From Xanthobacteraceae bacterium (lineage in GTDB: Bacteria > Pseudomonadota > Alphaproteobacteria > Rhizobiales > Xanthobacteraceae), in contig JANINJ010000072.1 of the NCBI GenBank assembly GCA_024508855.1, positions 120,176-184,175 of the forward strand: DNA of 64,000 nt. The letters are read 5' to 3'. Shown piece after piece: positions 43,873 to 54,854 of this stretch (within the stretch, counting starts at the first letter, position 1; the number at the start of each line of letters is the position of its first letter). The notes beneath the pieces were generated by a model. The model worked only from the letters and a program-made list of their open reading frames with translations, ran no database searches and had not been told where the DNA came from. Position numbers and translations under genes: made by a program.

Positions 43873-43890
43873 GATGCCATATATGGCATC
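43873..43890. promoter_or_regulatory. 18-bp perfect palindrome upstream of the aminopeptidase gene
   Basis: GATGCCATA followed by TATGGCATC, an uninterrupted dyad 31 bp upstream of the aminopeptidase start and between it and livF. It has the size and symmetry of a repressor site; the regulator is unknown. Confidence 0.5.
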
Positions 43891-43937
43891 CACCGGCGTT
43901 TGGTACCAGCACGCTCCGATGAAACGGCGGAAAGCGC

Positions 43938-44668
43938 TCAAAGCCCGAGATAGGCGCGCTGGACTTCCGGATCGTCGATCAGGTCCTTGGCGAGGCCGCT
44001 ATGGACGATACGGCCGGTTTCCATGACATAGCCACGATCGGCGCCCGACAGCGCTAGATGGATGTCTTGTTCCACGAGCAGCACGGTGACACCTTCCTTG
44101 CGGATTTCCGCCAGCACATCCATCAATTGCTCGGCGATGATCGGCGCAAGGCCGAGGCTCATTTCGTCGATCATCAGCAGCAGCGGCGCAGCCATCAAGC
44201 CCCGCGCCATCGCGCACATCTGCTGCTCTCCACCGGACATGCTGCCCGCCAATTGACGCCGCCGTTCCGCCATCCGCGGAAACAGCGCGTACATTTTCTC
44301 CAGATCGCGGGCCACCGCGGCCTTGTCGTTGCGCCGGAATGCACCCATCAGCAGGTTGTCCTGCACGGTCATCCGGTCGAACAACTGACGGCCTTCCGGC
44401 ACCTGCACCAGGCCAGTCTGGAATGCCTGGTCCGGCGTGAGCGGCATCAGGTCCTTGCGATCGAGAACGATCTTGCCGTTGCCGGCGAGAACCCGCGACA
44501 AGGCCCGCAACAGCGTCGTCTTGCCGGCGCCATTGCTGCCGACCAGCGCCACGATTTCGGCGGGGAAAATCTCAATCGCGACGTCATGCAACACCGGCAT
44601 GCCGCCATAGCCGGCGCTCAGTCCGCTGACCTGAAGAAGCGGCTCCTTCCGCTCTGCCGATACCGCGC

Positions 44669-44672
<4 letters not shown>
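43938..44672 (-). CDS. livF: ABC transporter ATP-binding protein, LivF type
   Basis: A 244-residue ATPase of the branched-chain amino-acid (HAAT) importer family. Walker A is GSNGAGKTT, the signature loop SGGEQQM, and Walker B LLLMIDEMSLGL. With LivG it forms the ATPase pair of one importer. Its ATG overlaps the livG stop (ATGA, 44669-44672), so the two are translationally coupled. It is the last gene of the order binding protein, livH, livM, livG, livF. The transported substrate need not be an amino acid, since this family also carries amides, urea and aromatic or organic acids. Confidence 0.93.
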
Positions 44673-45399
<727 letters not shown>

Positions 45400-45403
<4 letters not shown>

Positions 45404-46347
45404 AGCCGGGTCGCCTTGATGTTTTCCGCGAAATATCGCCATCCGGTGGTGCGGAAACGCCGCAGCATGTCGGCAAGGCCACGCGGCATCAGCACGACCG
45501 CGGCGACAACCACGACGCCGAAGAACAATCCCGCGATGCTGGTGATCTCGCTCGACAGGAATTCCGATATGGCCGACAGCGACAGCGCGCCGATGATCGG
45601 ACCGAACACGGTGCCGGGACCGCCGAACACCGCCATGATGATCATCTTGACGTTGAGACTGATATCGAACGCGCTTTCCGGATCGATGAACGTCACCCAA
45701 TAGGCGTGGATGCCGCCAGCCAATGCGCTGAACACGCCCGACAGCGCAAAGGCCAGCACCTTGTAGAGCGTGGTGTTGACGCCCATCACTGCGGCGCCTT
45801 CCTCATTTTCACGGATCGCGATCAGCCCGAAACCGAAACGGCTGCGCGACAGCCAGTAGATCGTCAGCGTCGCCACGACCAAGAGCCCGAGCGCCAATTC
45901 ATAAAACAGCAGATCGTTGTTGAGCGGCGGCAAAACGAGACCGATGTTCTGGCCGGCGATCTTCACATTGGAGACGATCGCCGTCATCACCTGCGCCAGC
46001 GCCAATGTCGCGATCGCGAAGTAATGCCCCTTCAATCGCAGCACCGGAATGCCGAGCAAAATCGCGAACGCAACCGACAGCACCACACCAAAGGCGAGGC
46101 CGACCGCGAACGGCAACTCCCACTGCACCATGGCGATGCCGACGCCATAGCTGCCGAGCCCATAGAACACGGAATTGCCAAACGACGCGTAGCCGGTGTA
46201 ACCGCCAATGATATTCCAGCCCTGCGCCAGCACGGCCAGCAGCAACGCATTGATGCCGAACTGCACCAGCACATCGGAGCCGAACCACGGCACCGCAGCG
46301 AGAACGATCAGCGCGATCAGGACAGCGGGGATTTGCAGCGCCTTCAT
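45400..46347 (-). CDS. livM: ABC transporter permease, LivM type
   Basis: A 315-residue inner-membrane permease with about nine to ten helices. The family motif region around GYTGYASFGNSVFYGLGSY (helices 2-3) and the cytoplasmic coupling segment SRFGFGLIAIRENEEGAAVMGVN (about residues 175-197) are both clear. It pairs with LivH to make the transmembrane channel. Start and stop overlap the neighbouring genes by 4 bp each (livH ATGA at 46344-46347, livG GTGA at 45400-45403). Confidence 0.94.
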
Positions 46348-47207
46348 GCCGTCTTCCCCAACAGGCCGCTCGGCCGCACGATCAACACCAGCACCAGCAC
46401 ACCGAAGCTCGCGACGTCCGCAAAGGTCGGGCCAATGTAGAGCGCGGTGAGCGATTCAACGATTCCGAGGAACAGGCCGCCGACGATGACGCCAAGCGGG
46501 TTATCGAGACCGCCGATGATCGCGATGGCGAACGACTTCGCCGTCAGTGTCGCCCCGATATAGGGATTGATCTGCGACACGGTGCCGTAAAGCCCACCGG
46601 CCGCACCCGCCAGCCCAATGCCGATACCAAACGTGACGGCGTAAAGATGCCGCGGCTCGACACCATAGAGCCGCGCCGCCACCAGATTTTGCGCCGTCGC
46701 GCGGATCGCCCGGCCGAGCCTGGTGTGCAGCAGGAACAGCCACATCGCCACCGTCAGCACGATGGCGACGCCGAACGCCATCAAGCGAGCCAGCGGCAAC
46801 ACGATCGCTCCGAACTGGATGCTGTCGCCAGCATAGGACGGGTTGATGGTGCGGAAATCGGCGGAAAACGCCAGTTGCGCCAGATACGTCAGCACGACCT
46901 CGAGGCCGAAGGTGATCAGCAGCGTGTTGAACATCGGCGCCCGAACGACGAGGTTGAGCAGTCCGCGCTGCAACGCGTAACCAAGGACGAACATCACCAC
47001 GGCGGTGATCGGCAGACCGAGGAACGGGTCGATATGGGCATAAGTGTAAAGGTGCCACGACACGTAAGCGCCGAGCATGATGAATGCGCCATGCGCCAGA
47101 TTGACGATATTCAGCACGCCCCACACCAGGGCAAGGCCGAGCGCCATGACAGCGTACAGCCCGCCCAGCAGGATGCCATTGATCAGGATTTGCGCGAGCA
47201 GATCCAC
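46344..47207 (-). CDS. livH: ABC transporter permease, LivH type
   Basis: A 287-residue permease with about eight helices. GLYAVMALGLALVWGVLNIVNLAHGAFIMLGAY (about residues 17-48) is the typical LivH N-terminus and GRAIRATAQNLVAARLYGVEPRHLY (about 165-190) is the coupling loop. It is 40 bp after the binding-protein gene and overlaps livM by 4 bp. Confidence 0.94.
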   Translation of the reverse strand: MDLLAQILINGILLGGLYAVMALGLALVWGVLNIVNLAHGAFIMLGAYVSWHLYTYAHIDPFLGLPITAVVMFVLGYALQRGLLNLVVRAPMFNTLLITFGLEVVLTYLAQLAFSADFRTINPSYAGDSIQFGAIVLPLARLMAFGVAIVLTVAMWLFLLHTRLGRAIRATAQNLVAARLYGVEPRHLYAVTFGIGIGLAGAAGGLYGTVSQINPYIGATLTAKSFAIAIIGGLDNPLGVIVGGLFLGIVESLTALYIGPTFADVASFGVLVLVLIVRPSGLLGKTA

Positions 47208-47247
47208 CCGGTCCCCCTTCCCCGTTTCACCTTGCCGTCAGTGCGTC

Positions 47248-48474
47248 TCAGCGCGCGTTCCAGGCCGGCATCGGATATTTCGGCGGCTTGATCGCACCGT
47301 GAATGCCGTAGATCGCTTCCAGTTGGTCGCCCTGCACCTGAATCACGGTCTGCGGCAGATCGATCTGGCCATTGGCGGCAAACGCGATCGTCCCGTAAAG
47401 GCTTTCGAACTTCACCTTGGCCAATGCGTCACGCACCTTTGCGGGATCGGTGGTGCCAGCATCTTCGATCGCCTGCGCCAGCGCTTCGACGTCGGCCGCA
47501 CCGGAAGCGGCATGGTAGTCCGGCTCATAGTTGAACTTCGCCTTGTAGGCGGCGGCGAACTGCGCGGCATCGCCGAACCAGCGATCCTTCTGATCCGCCG
47601 ACGGCAGCCATGCGGTCATGCCGAAGGCATAGTCGGCATCCTTGCCGAGCGCCTTGCGGAAATCCTCGCTCGGTACGCCGACGGTGAACGAATACATTTT
47701 CGGTGCAACGGCAAGGCTCTTGGCCTGGCGCACGAAATTGAGAATTTCGGTCTCATGGCCTGCCACCAGCACTGCCTCGATATTCTTGCTGCGAATCTGG
47801 GACAGCAGCGAATTGAAATCGGTGGCATTCGTGCTGTAGCGCTCGTCCATCGCGACGTTGAGGCCGGCTTCCTTCAGCTTGGGCCGCGTACCTTCCGCCA
47901 CCGACACGTCGAAGGCGTCGTCCGCATACAATAGTGCGACGGACTTCGGTGCAGGGTTGAGCCCCTTCATCATATCGATGGTGGAGCCGAAGTAATTGCT
48001 GGCTGGCGCCAGCGTGCCGAAGATGTATTTGAACTTGCGCGAGAAGATCTGATCGGAAGCGCCGCCGCCCTGCACCATCGGGATCCGGTATTTCTCCGAC
48101 ACTGCCGAATCCGCCAGCGCGAAGTTGCTGGCGAACGGTCCGAGGAGGAAGTTGACCTTGTCCTGCGACACCAGCTGCGTGTATTGGCGCACGCTCAAAT
48201 TGACGTCGGACTGGTTGTCATAAAGCTTGAGGACGATCTTCTGCTTCTCGTTGCCGACCTTGATTCCGCCGGCCGCGTTGATCTTGTCGATCGCCAGTTC
48301 ATAGGCATCGCGATAGTAGCGGCCCGTGTTGGCCACCGGGCCGGTCAATTGCACCGACGCGCCGAACACAATGTCCTTAGCCATCGCCGAACCAGCCGAC
48401 ATGAGGAGCGCGGCAGCCGCGGCGAGCAGCGAGAGAGAACGGGTATTTCTCTTTAGGATCATGGTGTTAGGCAT
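47248..48474 (-). CDS. Periplasmic substrate-binding protein of the Liv-type ABC importer
   Basis: A 408-residue binding protein of the branched-chain amino-acid receptor family (type I periplasmic fold). A signal peptide is visible ([21 protein letters not shown], cleavage near residue 33), followed by [32 protein letters not shown], the usual first beta-alpha unit with the ligand-contacting turn. The ATG at 48474 has AAGGA 8 bp upstream; a second ATG lies 12 bp inside. It is the first gene of the five-gene importer operon and divergent from the TcuA-like flavoprotein, which suggests that the imported compound could be an organic acid. Confidence 0.94.
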   Translation of the reverse strand: MPNTMILKRNTRSLSLLAAAAALLMSAGSAMAKDIVFGASVQLTGPVANTGRYYRDAYELAIDKINAAGGIKVGNEKQKIVLKLYDNQSDVNLSVRQYTQLVSQDKVNFLLGPFASNFALADSAVSEKYRIPMVQGGGASDQIFSRKFKYIFGTLAPASNYFGSTIDMMKGLNPAPKSVALLYADDAFDVSVAEGTRPKLKEAGLNVAMDERYSTNATDFNSLLSQIRSKNIEAVLVAGHETEILNFVRQAKSLAVAPKMYSFTVGVPSEDFRKALGKDADYAFGMTAWLPSADQKDRWFGDAAQFAAAYKAKFNYEPDYHAASGAADVEALAQAIEDAGTTDPAKVRDALAKVKFESLYGTIAFAANGQIDLPQTVIQVQGDQLEAIYGIHGAIKPPKYPMPAWNAR

Positions 48475-48718
48475 CGGAATCGTCCTTTTTTGACGCAATG
48501 TTTTGTGTCTAATAGAGAATGCGACAAAATAACGCAATTCGACATCGTGCTAAGGCGCGATTCCGGAACAACGGCGAGGTCATCTGCGTGCAGGGCTCCA
48601 TGCGCTTTCTCGACTTGCAACATCGTGACGAAGCCTCGCACTGTGCAATCCACGCTGGCCCGATCATCGCGGGCTCGCTTCGCCGACTTCGAAATCCAAC
48701 AGAACGGATGAACTGAAT

Positions 48719-50215
48719 ATGCTGCCGTCTTCAAGCGACGTGATTGTCATCGGTGGGGGTAATGCTGCGTTCTGTGCGGCACTGGCCGCCGCCGAACACG
48801 GGGTTTCCGTACTGGTGCTCGAGCGTGCGCCGCAGGATGAGTCCGGTGGCAACAGTCGCTTCACCGCCGGTGCGTTCCGTTGCGTCTATGATGGCGTCGA
48901 CGATCTCAAGACTCTGATGCCCGATCTCACCGAGGAAGAAATCGCCAACACGGATTTCGGCACCTACACGCAGGACAAATTCTTCGACGACATGGCCCGC
49001 GTGACCGAGTACCGCACCGATCCCGACCTGTGCGAACTGCTGGTGACTCGCAGCAGGGACACGATGCGCTGGATGCAGCAGAAAGGTATCCGCTTCATCC
49101 CGATCTATGGCCGTCAGGCCTACAAGATCGATGGCAAGTTCAAGTTCTGGGGCGGGCTCACGGTGGAAGCCTGGGGCGGCGGTCCGGGACTGGTCGAGGC
49201 TCACACCGCGATCGCCAAGAAGAACGGCATCACCGTCGCCTACAATGCACGCGCGCTGGCGCTGATCGCCGATGACGACGGCATCAAGGGCGTACGCGTG
49301 AAGCACGAAGGCCGCACCGTCGAGGTGAAAGCAAAGTGCGTTGTGCTCGCCGCCGGCGGATTCCAGGCCAACACGGAAATGCGCACGCGCTATCTCGGCC
49401 CCGGCTGGGAACTGGCGAAGATTCGCGGCACCCGCTTCAACACCGGCGATGGCATCAAGATGGCGCTGGACATCGGCGCGATGCCGACCGGTAACTGGTC
49501 GGGCTGCCACGCCGTCGGATGGGACCGCAATGCGCCCGACTTCGGCGATCTCGCGGTCGGCGACGGTTTCCAGAAGCATTCCTACCCCTGGGGCATCATG
49601 CTCAACGCCAACGGCGACCGCTTCGTCGACGAAGGCGCGGACTTCCGCAACTACACCTATGCCAAGTACGGTCGCGTCATCCTGATGCAGCCGGGCCAGT
49701 TCGCGTGGCAGGTGTTCGACAAGAAAATCATTCCGATGCTGCGCGATGAATACCGCATCAAGCAGGTGACGAAGGTTCGCGCCGATACGCTTGAGGAACT
49801 GGTGAAGAAACTCGACGACGTCGATCCGGCCCGCGCGCTGGCGACGATCAAAGCTTACAACAAGGCGGTGCGCACCGATGTGCCGTTCGATCCCAACGTC
49901 AAGGACGGCCGCCGCACCGAGGGCCTCGCGATCAACAAATCGAACTGGGCCAATACCGTCGATGAAGGTCCGTTCGAGGCCTATGCCGTGACATGCGGCG
50001 TCACCTTCACCTTCGGCGGCCTGAAGATCGACACCGAAGGGCGCGTCATGGACACCGACGGCCTCGCCATTCCCGGACTTCATGCTGCGGGCGAACTGGT
50101 CGGCGGCTTGTTCTATTTCAACTATCCCGGCGGCACGGGCCTGATGGCAGGTTCGGTGTTCGGCAAGATCGCCGGCACGACGGCTGGCCGGCGCGCGGCA
50201 CAGCAACCTTCCTGA
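48719..50215 (+). CDS. FAD-dependent dehydrogenase, TcuA (tricarballylate dehydrogenase)-like
   Basis: A 498-residue soluble flavoprotein of the fumarate reductase/succinate dehydrogenase flavoprotein family. VIVIGGGNAAFCAALAAAEHG (residues 8-28) is the FAD ADP-binding motif, GGNSRFTAGAFR (about 43-54) the following FAD segment, and LHAAGELVGGLFYFNYPGGTGLMAGSVFGKIAG the C-terminal FAD region. Overall it resembles TcuA, which oxidises tricarballylate to aconitate. Without TcuB or TcuC genes next to it, the reaction may differ. It is divergent from the Liv-type importer operon across 244 bp, so import and oxidation of the same acid is a reasonable hypothesis. Confidence 0.87.
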   Translation: MLPSSSDVIVIGGGNAAFCAALAAAEHGVSVLVLERAPQDESGGNSRFTAGAFRCVYDGVDDLKTLMPDLTEEEIANTDFGTYTQDKFFDDMARVTEYRTDPDLCELLVTRSRDTMRWMQQKGIRFIPIYGRQAYKIDGKFKFWGGLTVEAWGGGPGLVEAHTAIAKKNGITVAYNARALALIADDDGIKGVRVKHEGRTVEVKAKCVVLAAGGFQANTEMRTRYLGPGWELAKIRGTRFNTGDGIKMALDIGAMPTGNWSGCHAVGWDRNAPDFGDLAVGDGFQKHSYPWGIMLNANGDRFVDEGADFRNYTYAKYGRVILMQPGQFAWQVFDKKIIPMLRDEYRIKQVTKVRADTLEELVKKLDDVDPARALATIKAYNKAVRTDVPFDPNVKDGRRTEGLAINKSNWANTVDEGPFEAYAVTCGVTFTFGGLKIDTEGRVMDTDGLAIPGLHAAGELVGGLFYFNYPGGTGLMAGSVFGKIAGTTAGRRAAQQPS

Positions 50216-50282
50216 GTGTCTGCGCATGTGCGCAGGCCTCGAAGAATGATGAAACGCACGCGCATCGCCGCATAACCAGCGT

Positions 50283-50403
50283 CGTCCCGGCGAAGGCGGG
50301 GACCCATAACCCCTGAGGGTGGTGGACGGGGTGCGTCAAAGGCAATGATCGCTGCCCGTATCACGAGCGACACGGCGTATGGGTTCCTGCTTTCGCAGGA
50401 ACG
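50283..50403. repeat. REP-like palindromic repeat pair (copy C)
   Basis: Arms at 50283-50308 and 50378-50403 are diverged inverted copies of the 26-nt arm in copies A and B. In the right arm two changes are compensatory (GTTCCTGC with GCAGGAAC), so the hairpin is preserved. Confidence 0.8.
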
Positions 50404-50600
50404 ACATGAGTGTTGAACGGCAATGCTTCCGCGCGCCCTCTCAAAAAGAGGGCGGGACGTTCCTCGCAAAGCTCGGGCGCAATTGCGTCGCGAGACTGCG
50501 AAGCCGTGCCTCGATCACTGCCGCTGTTTAACATTCGAATACGAACCAGACCGCAATCGATCACTTCGATCGTTATGCACGACGCGTCCACATCAACAGC

Positions 50601-50622
50601 GTCGTCCCTGCGCAGGGACGAC
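50601..50622. repeat. 22-bp perfect palindrome, single short REP-like unit
   Basis: GTCGTCCCTGC followed by its exact reverse complement, with no loop. It is the stem of the REP-like arm without the loop and without the TATGG end. Confidence 0.75.
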
Positions 50623-50663
50623 ACCTCAGAGTCTGATCGAACCGGTGCGATCGTCGACGCCGG

Positions 50664-51896
50664 CTAACGGGCGGCCAGCCGGCGTCGCGTTTCCGGCATC
50701 ATCGCACCGATCACCATCAATCCCACCGCAGCAACCACCGCAAGCCCGATAAAGGCTGTGCTGCTGCTGAACCGGTCGCTGAGATAGCCGGCGAGCAACG
50801 GGCTGAGCGACGCGCCGATACCGGTCGCGGTCCCGACCACGCCTTGCGCGAAGTTGAAGTGGCCGCTGCCGAATGCGACGTCGGCCACGATCAGCGGCAC
50901 CATCACGCCGAAGACGGCGGCGGTGATTCCGTCAAATGCCTGAACGACCACCAGCCAATACGGATCGTGCACCGTCGCGAACAGAGTGGCGCGAACAACC
51001 AGCGCGCTGAATGCAATCAGCAGCAGCGGCTTGCGTCCCCACTCCTGGGCCTTGCGCCCGACATAGGGCGAGGCCAACGCGACGATGGCCTGCGGCACGA
51101 CGATGCAGGCAGCGATGAGCGCCGGCGCCCACTGGCTCGAACGCGCCGTCACCACCGTCGCCATCAATGGAAGCATTCCCGCATTGGCAAGCTGCAGCAA
51201 CAGAACCACCATGGCGAAGATCAGCAGCGCCGGTTGCCGCAACAGGTGGAACAGACTTCTCGAGACCGCATCGCCGGTCTCAGGCGGCGTCGCACCGTGA
51301 GCCTCTTCGGGATCGATCTCGGCTCCCTTGATGCGGGACAGCGCGATCAATGTCGGGATGGCGAGGATAAACGTCACGATGAAAACCGAACGGCTCGAGA
51401 TCAGCGAACCGCAAAGACCCATCAGCGCGGCCGCGATGCCGTTCCCCAGCGACGCATAACGCGCGTTGCGGCCCAGTCGCTCGCCGATCGACGAAGGCCC
51501 GACAAGCCCGAGACTGATCGCGGCAATCGATGGGCCGATCACGCAACTTGCCGCGGCGTGCAGCGCCGCCGCGATCATGACGATGGAGAACGCCGGCCAC
51601 AGCGCGTATCCCAACGCGCTCAGGCCTATCACCCCGACGGCGATACCAGCGACCAGACGTTCCGAGCGAGCGGCGTCGACAATCGCGCCGCCCGGCATCT
51701 GCCCGAGCAACCCGACCACGCTGCCGATCGAAAGCATCCATCCGATTTCAACCTGGGTCCACTTCTGCGTCGTCAGGTAAACCGCAATGAAGGGACCGAA
51801 ACCGGTCTGTACGTCGGCCAGAAAAAAGATGAACCAGTCGAGCCCGCGCTGGCTCGACGGTGACGGATCATGCCGCTTCGGTTGAATTGGTGGCAT
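50664..51896 (-). CDS. Major facilitator superfamily transporter
   Basis: A 410-residue membrane protein with about twelve hydrophobic helices and a central cytoplasmic loop (about residues 190-215, acidic EIDPEEAHGATPPE). The N-terminus carries WFIFFLADVQTGFGPFIAVYLT, a form seen in a subfamily of uncharacterised MFS carriers. The conserved helix 2-3 loop reads GQMPGGAIVDAARSERLV. Substrate and direction are unknown. It stands alone, converging on TcuA across the repeat region and with a PRC-barrel gene upstream on the same strand. Confidence 0.9.
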   Translation of the reverse strand: MPPIQPKRHDPSPSSQRGLDWFIFFLADVQTGFGPFIAVYLTTQKWTQVEIGWMLSIGSVVGLLGQMPGGAIVDAARSERLVAGIAVGVIGLSALGYALWPAFSIVMIAAALHAAASCVIGPSIAAISLGLVGPSSIGERLGRNARYASLGNGIAAALMGLCGSLISSRSVFIVTFILAIPTLIALSRIKGAEIDPEEAHGATPPETGDAVSRSLFHLLRQPALLIFAMVVLLLQLANAGMLPLMATVVTARSSQWAPALIAACIVVPQAIVALASPYVGRKAQEWGRKPLLLIAFSALVVRATLFATVHDPYWLVVVQAFDGITAAVFGVMVPLIVADVAFGSGHFNFAQGVVGTATGIGASLSPLLAGYLSDRFSSSTAFIGLAVVAAVGLMVIGAMMPETRRRLAAR

Positions 51897-51998
51897 TTCG
51901 TCTTGCCGCGGCCGTTCCCCGCCATCGCCCGCATCGCGGCCGCGTGTTTCAGCGCGACGAACCTGTGTGGGCGCATGGACGGACAGAACGATGCTCCA

Positions 51999-52517
51999 TT
52001 ATTGTGGATCGAAAGGCAGCGGCTGAAGTTTTCCGGAAGCACCGAGCACAACGATTGGCTTGTCTTCCGAATATTCCGGTGCCGCCTTGACCTGCTCGCG
52101 CGTCAGATCGAGCGTGATGCTGTCCCCTTTCTTGTCAACATTGACAAAGTGCAGCGCGTTCCAGTCGACGACGATCTTTCGGCTGCCGACACCGAGGAAG
52201 CCGCCAAAGTCGATGACGGCCGCGCGCACGGCGCCCCCCTTGTCGACGATAATGTCGACGATGCGTCCCATGTCTTCGCCACTAGTGCTGCGAACGTCGC
52301 GCCCTAGCACGGCATGAGCTTCCTTGGCGCCGATGATCGTGACGGAGGGTGGCGGCGCGTCGCCGGGCTTCGACGGCTCACCGCTTGTCGCAGCGGGTTG
52401 ACCGGGCGCAGCGGGATCGGCCGGCGGCGGACTGGTATCGGCAGCAACTGCAATCGAAATGCTCGTTGTCGCGACAATCAGCGCCACGAGGAGTGTGGAT
52501 ACCCATTTTACGTGCAT
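51999..52517 (-). CDS. Exported PRC-barrel domain protein
   Basis: A 172-residue protein with an N-terminal signal peptide or anchor (VSTLLVALIVATTSISIAVAA, about residues 5-26), a Pro/Ala-rich linker (about 28-60) and a PRC-barrel domain (about 62-150: LGRDVRSTSGEDMGRIVDIIVDKGGAVRAAVID). PRC-barrel proteins occur in RNA processing, photosynthetic reaction centres and as stress-linked periplasmic proteins; the role here is unknown. The ATG at 52517 follows a strong AGGAGGG site; a longer frame upstream is not credible. It is the first annotated gene left of the glycosidase/ABC/GT4 cluster, 80 bp downstream of the glycosidase stop. Confidence 0.85.
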   Translation of the reverse strand: MHVKWVSTLLVALIVATTSISIAVAADTSPPPADPAAPGQPAATSGEPSKPGDAPPPSVTIIGAKEAHAVLGRDVRSTSGEDMGRIVDIIVDKGGAVRAAVIDFGGFLGVGSRKIVVDWNALHFVNVDKKGDSITLDLTREQVKAAPEYSEDKPIVVLGASGKLQPLPFDPQ

Positions 52518-52597
52518 GCACCCTCCTGATATCGCGTACCAAGCCGATCGGTCGGCACCCATCCCGGGTTTGAGGCCTGTCAGGTCGCCAGACGGCA

Positions 52598-54796
52598 TCA
52601 ATGTTTCATCACGATCGAAACGGAAATCTTTCCGCGCGTGCGCATCACTTCCAGCGACACGTCATCGTCGTGACGGCAAATTCGCAGATCGACACTCGAC
52701 TCGCCCAAGCTCAGATCGCGAACGATGACCTCGTTGAGGAATGCAGGCAGTCGCGGATTGCGCAAGCGAATTTCCCTGGCCTCCGCATCGCACTCGAGTC
52801 CCAACGCGGCTTCCAGCAATGAAAATGGCGTTGCGCTGGCCCAGGCCTGCGGCGCGCAGGCGACTGGGTACAGCGTCGGACCCGATCGGCGCTCGCGCTT
52901 GAAACCGCAGAACAGTTCGGGCAACCGCCGAAGGTCCATGTAGCTTGCGGCGTCGAAGATACCCTTGAAAAGATGTTCGACCGCATGCTTCAGGCCATAG
53001 CGCGCAAGCCCAAGCGCAATCAGCGCGTTATCGTGGGGCCAGATCGATCCGTCGTGATACGACATCGGATTGTACCGCGCCTCGCCCTGCGCGACCGTAC
53101 GGATACCCCAGCCGGAAAAGAAATCCGGGCGCATCAGATTGGCGGCAACCTTCTGGGCGCGATCGGCACGAACCATGCCGGTAAACAACAACTGTCCCGC
53201 ATTCGACGTCCGAACCCGGCACGGCCGCTTGTTGCCATCAAGCGCAAGCGCGTACATGCCGAGCTCCTCGCACCAGAACGCCTCCTCGAAACGCTCCGCC
53301 AGTTCGAACGCCTCGGTTGCGAGTTTACGCGCCTCATCCTGAAGACCGAGCCGCAATGCGCAACGCGCCGCAAGCTGCTTCGCGGCGAAAACGTATCCTT
53401 GCACTTCAGCGAGTGCGATATAGCCTTCAGCGAGCTTGCCATCGGCATGGAAGATGGCGTCGTAGGAATCCTTCCAGCCCTGATTGGCCAACCCCTGTTC
53501 GGACGCGCGCTGATACTCGACGAAACCGTCGCGATCCGGATCGCCGGGGCCATCGATCCAGCGCAGCGCCGCCTGCACCGCCGGCCACAGCGTCTTCAAC
53601 GTTTCCGTATCGCCGGTCCGCTCGACATAAAGACCCGCCAACAACACGAACAGCGGCGTCGAATCCACACTGCCGTAGTATTGGGCGAACGGGACCTCGC
53701 GCAGCGCCGCCATTTCGCCGCTGCGCATCTCGTGCAGGATTTTTCCCGGCTCGGCATCTGCCAACGGATCGGTGGTCTTGGCCTGATAGGCGGCCAGCCG
53801 GCTCAGCACGCCACGCGCGACGCGCGGGTCGACCCACAACATCTGCAGCGCCGTGATGAGCCCGTCGCGTCCGAACGTCGTCGAATACCATGGGATGCCC
53901 GCATAGGGGTAACGACCTTGCGGGGTCTCGGTGGTCAACATGTTGAGGTCGGCCATCGATTGGCACAACACCTCGTTGAAAATGTTGTTCGAGGTCTCGA
54001 TGCTGGCGGCGCCGATCGTAGATTGACGCATCTCGCGCCGATGCGCCAGCAACCCGCGGAAGAACGGCGACGGCCGGTAGTTCGCGGGCGGATTGCATGC
54101 CGCGGCAATAAACAATGACGTCGATTGCTGGGGCGCGAGGTTGCAGCGGTAGATCGCTGCATTGGTCGTCAATTGCGTGGGTTGCGGATCGAAATGAAGC
54201 AGGGTCTTCCGAGCCTGTCCGTCGAGGCCGAGATAATCGAATGCGACGCCGTCGTGCCCAATCAGGCGATTGGATGCGACACCGCGCTGCGGACGCCGCT
54301 CGCCGCGCACTTCGAACAGGTCCGCAAAATCGTTACCGAACTGCAACGAGAGATCGAAGATGGCGGGGCGGTCGCCGTGATTGCGCACCCCGATGCGCTG
54401 ATAGGCGGCGCCGCGCCAGAGAAAAATCGTGCGCAGGATATGGAGCATATCCTTTTGCAAAACGATGCGACCATTGCGATAGACATCAGGATTGGTGAGG
54501 TCGACCGTCAGCGCCGAGTTGTCGTCTCGCAAATTGGAGCCGAGCAGCAGCGGCTGCACATCGTCCAACGCGAGCTCGCAGCGCGCCAGGTAGCGCGTGT
54601 CGTGGCTGAACAGACCGTCGGGTCCGCCCGCGGAAGCTCCGATATCGCCGTGACTGTCCAAAACGATAAAGGTGTCATTGTGTTTAAGGACGCGACGCGG
54701 CCGCGCCGCCGGACCCGTCATCGGAATATAGAATGGCGACTCCGCGATGCTGAGGACAGCTTCGATCTTGGTTTGACTTCCCACTTTGGCTGACAC
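52598..54796 (-). CDS. Glycogen-debranching-type amylo-alpha-1,6-glucosidase family protein
   Basis: A 732-residue protein with an N-terminal debranching-enzyme-associated beta domain (about residues 30-230: FIVLDSHGDIGASAGGPDGLFSHDTRYLAR) and a six-hairpin (alpha/alpha)6 glycosidase domain (about 290-650). PYAGIPWYSTTFGRDGLITALQML and GLANQGWKDSYDAIFHADG contain the acidic residues expected at the active site (Asp in FGRD, Asp in WKDS). Such proteins act on alpha-glucans or trehalose-like sugars, often under stress. The start is GTG at 54796 with GAGG close upstream. It is 58 bp downstream of the ABC exporter gene on the same strand. Confidence 0.87.
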   Translation of the reverse strand: MSAKVGSQTKIEAVLSIAESPFYIPMTGPAARPRRVLKHNDTFIVLDSHGDIGASAGGPDGLFSHDTRYLARCELALDDVQPLLLGSNLRDDNSALTVDLTNPDVYRNGRIVLQKDMLHILRTIFLWRGAAYQRIGVRNHGDRPAIFDLSLQFGNDFADLFEVRGERRPQRGVASNRLIGHDGVAFDYLGLDGQARKTLLHFDPQPTQLTTNAAIYRCNLAPQQSTSLFIAAACNPPANYRPSPFFRGLLAHRREMRQSTIGAASIETSNNIFNEVLCQSMADLNMLTTETPQGRYPYAGIPWYSTTFGRDGLITALQMLWVDPRVARGVLSRLAAYQAKTTDPLADAEPGKILHEMRSGEMAALREVPFAQYYGSVDSTPLFVLLAGLYVERTGDTETLKTLWPAVQAALRWIDGPGDPDRDGFVEYQRASEQGLANQGWKDSYDAIFHADGKLAEGYIALAEVQGYVFAAKQLAARCALRLGLQDEARKLATEAFELAERFEEAFWCEELGMYALALDGNKRPCRVRTSNAGQLLFTGMVRADRAQKVAANLMRPDFFSGWGIRTVAQGEARYNPMSYHDGSIWPHDNALIALGLARYGLKHAVEHLFKGIFDAASYMDLRRLPELFCGFKRERRSGPTLYPVACAPQAWASATPFSLLEAALGLECDAEAREIRLRNPRLPAFLNEVIVRDLSLGESSVDLRICRHDDDVSLEVMRTRGKISVSIVMKH

Positions 54797-54854
54797 AACA
54801 CCTCGCCTGTCGGTGGAACCATTGAGACATCATAGGCCAAAAGCGTGGCCCGCA

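Larger units (their letters stand above)
50216..50663. other. 448-bp intergenic region with repeats, no gene seen
   Basis: Between the TcuA-like stop and the MFS transporter stop lie a REP-like pair (50283-50403) and a 22-bp palindrome of the same family (50601-50622). The frames found here are short, in unrelated phases and lack ribosome binding sites, so I call no gene. Confidence 0.7.

Noticed and set aside
48501..48529. TTTTGT...ACAAAA inverted repeat between the binding protein and TcuA-like genes
   Set aside because: The arms are only 6 bp with a 17-bp spacer in AT-rich DNA, too weak to call an operator.
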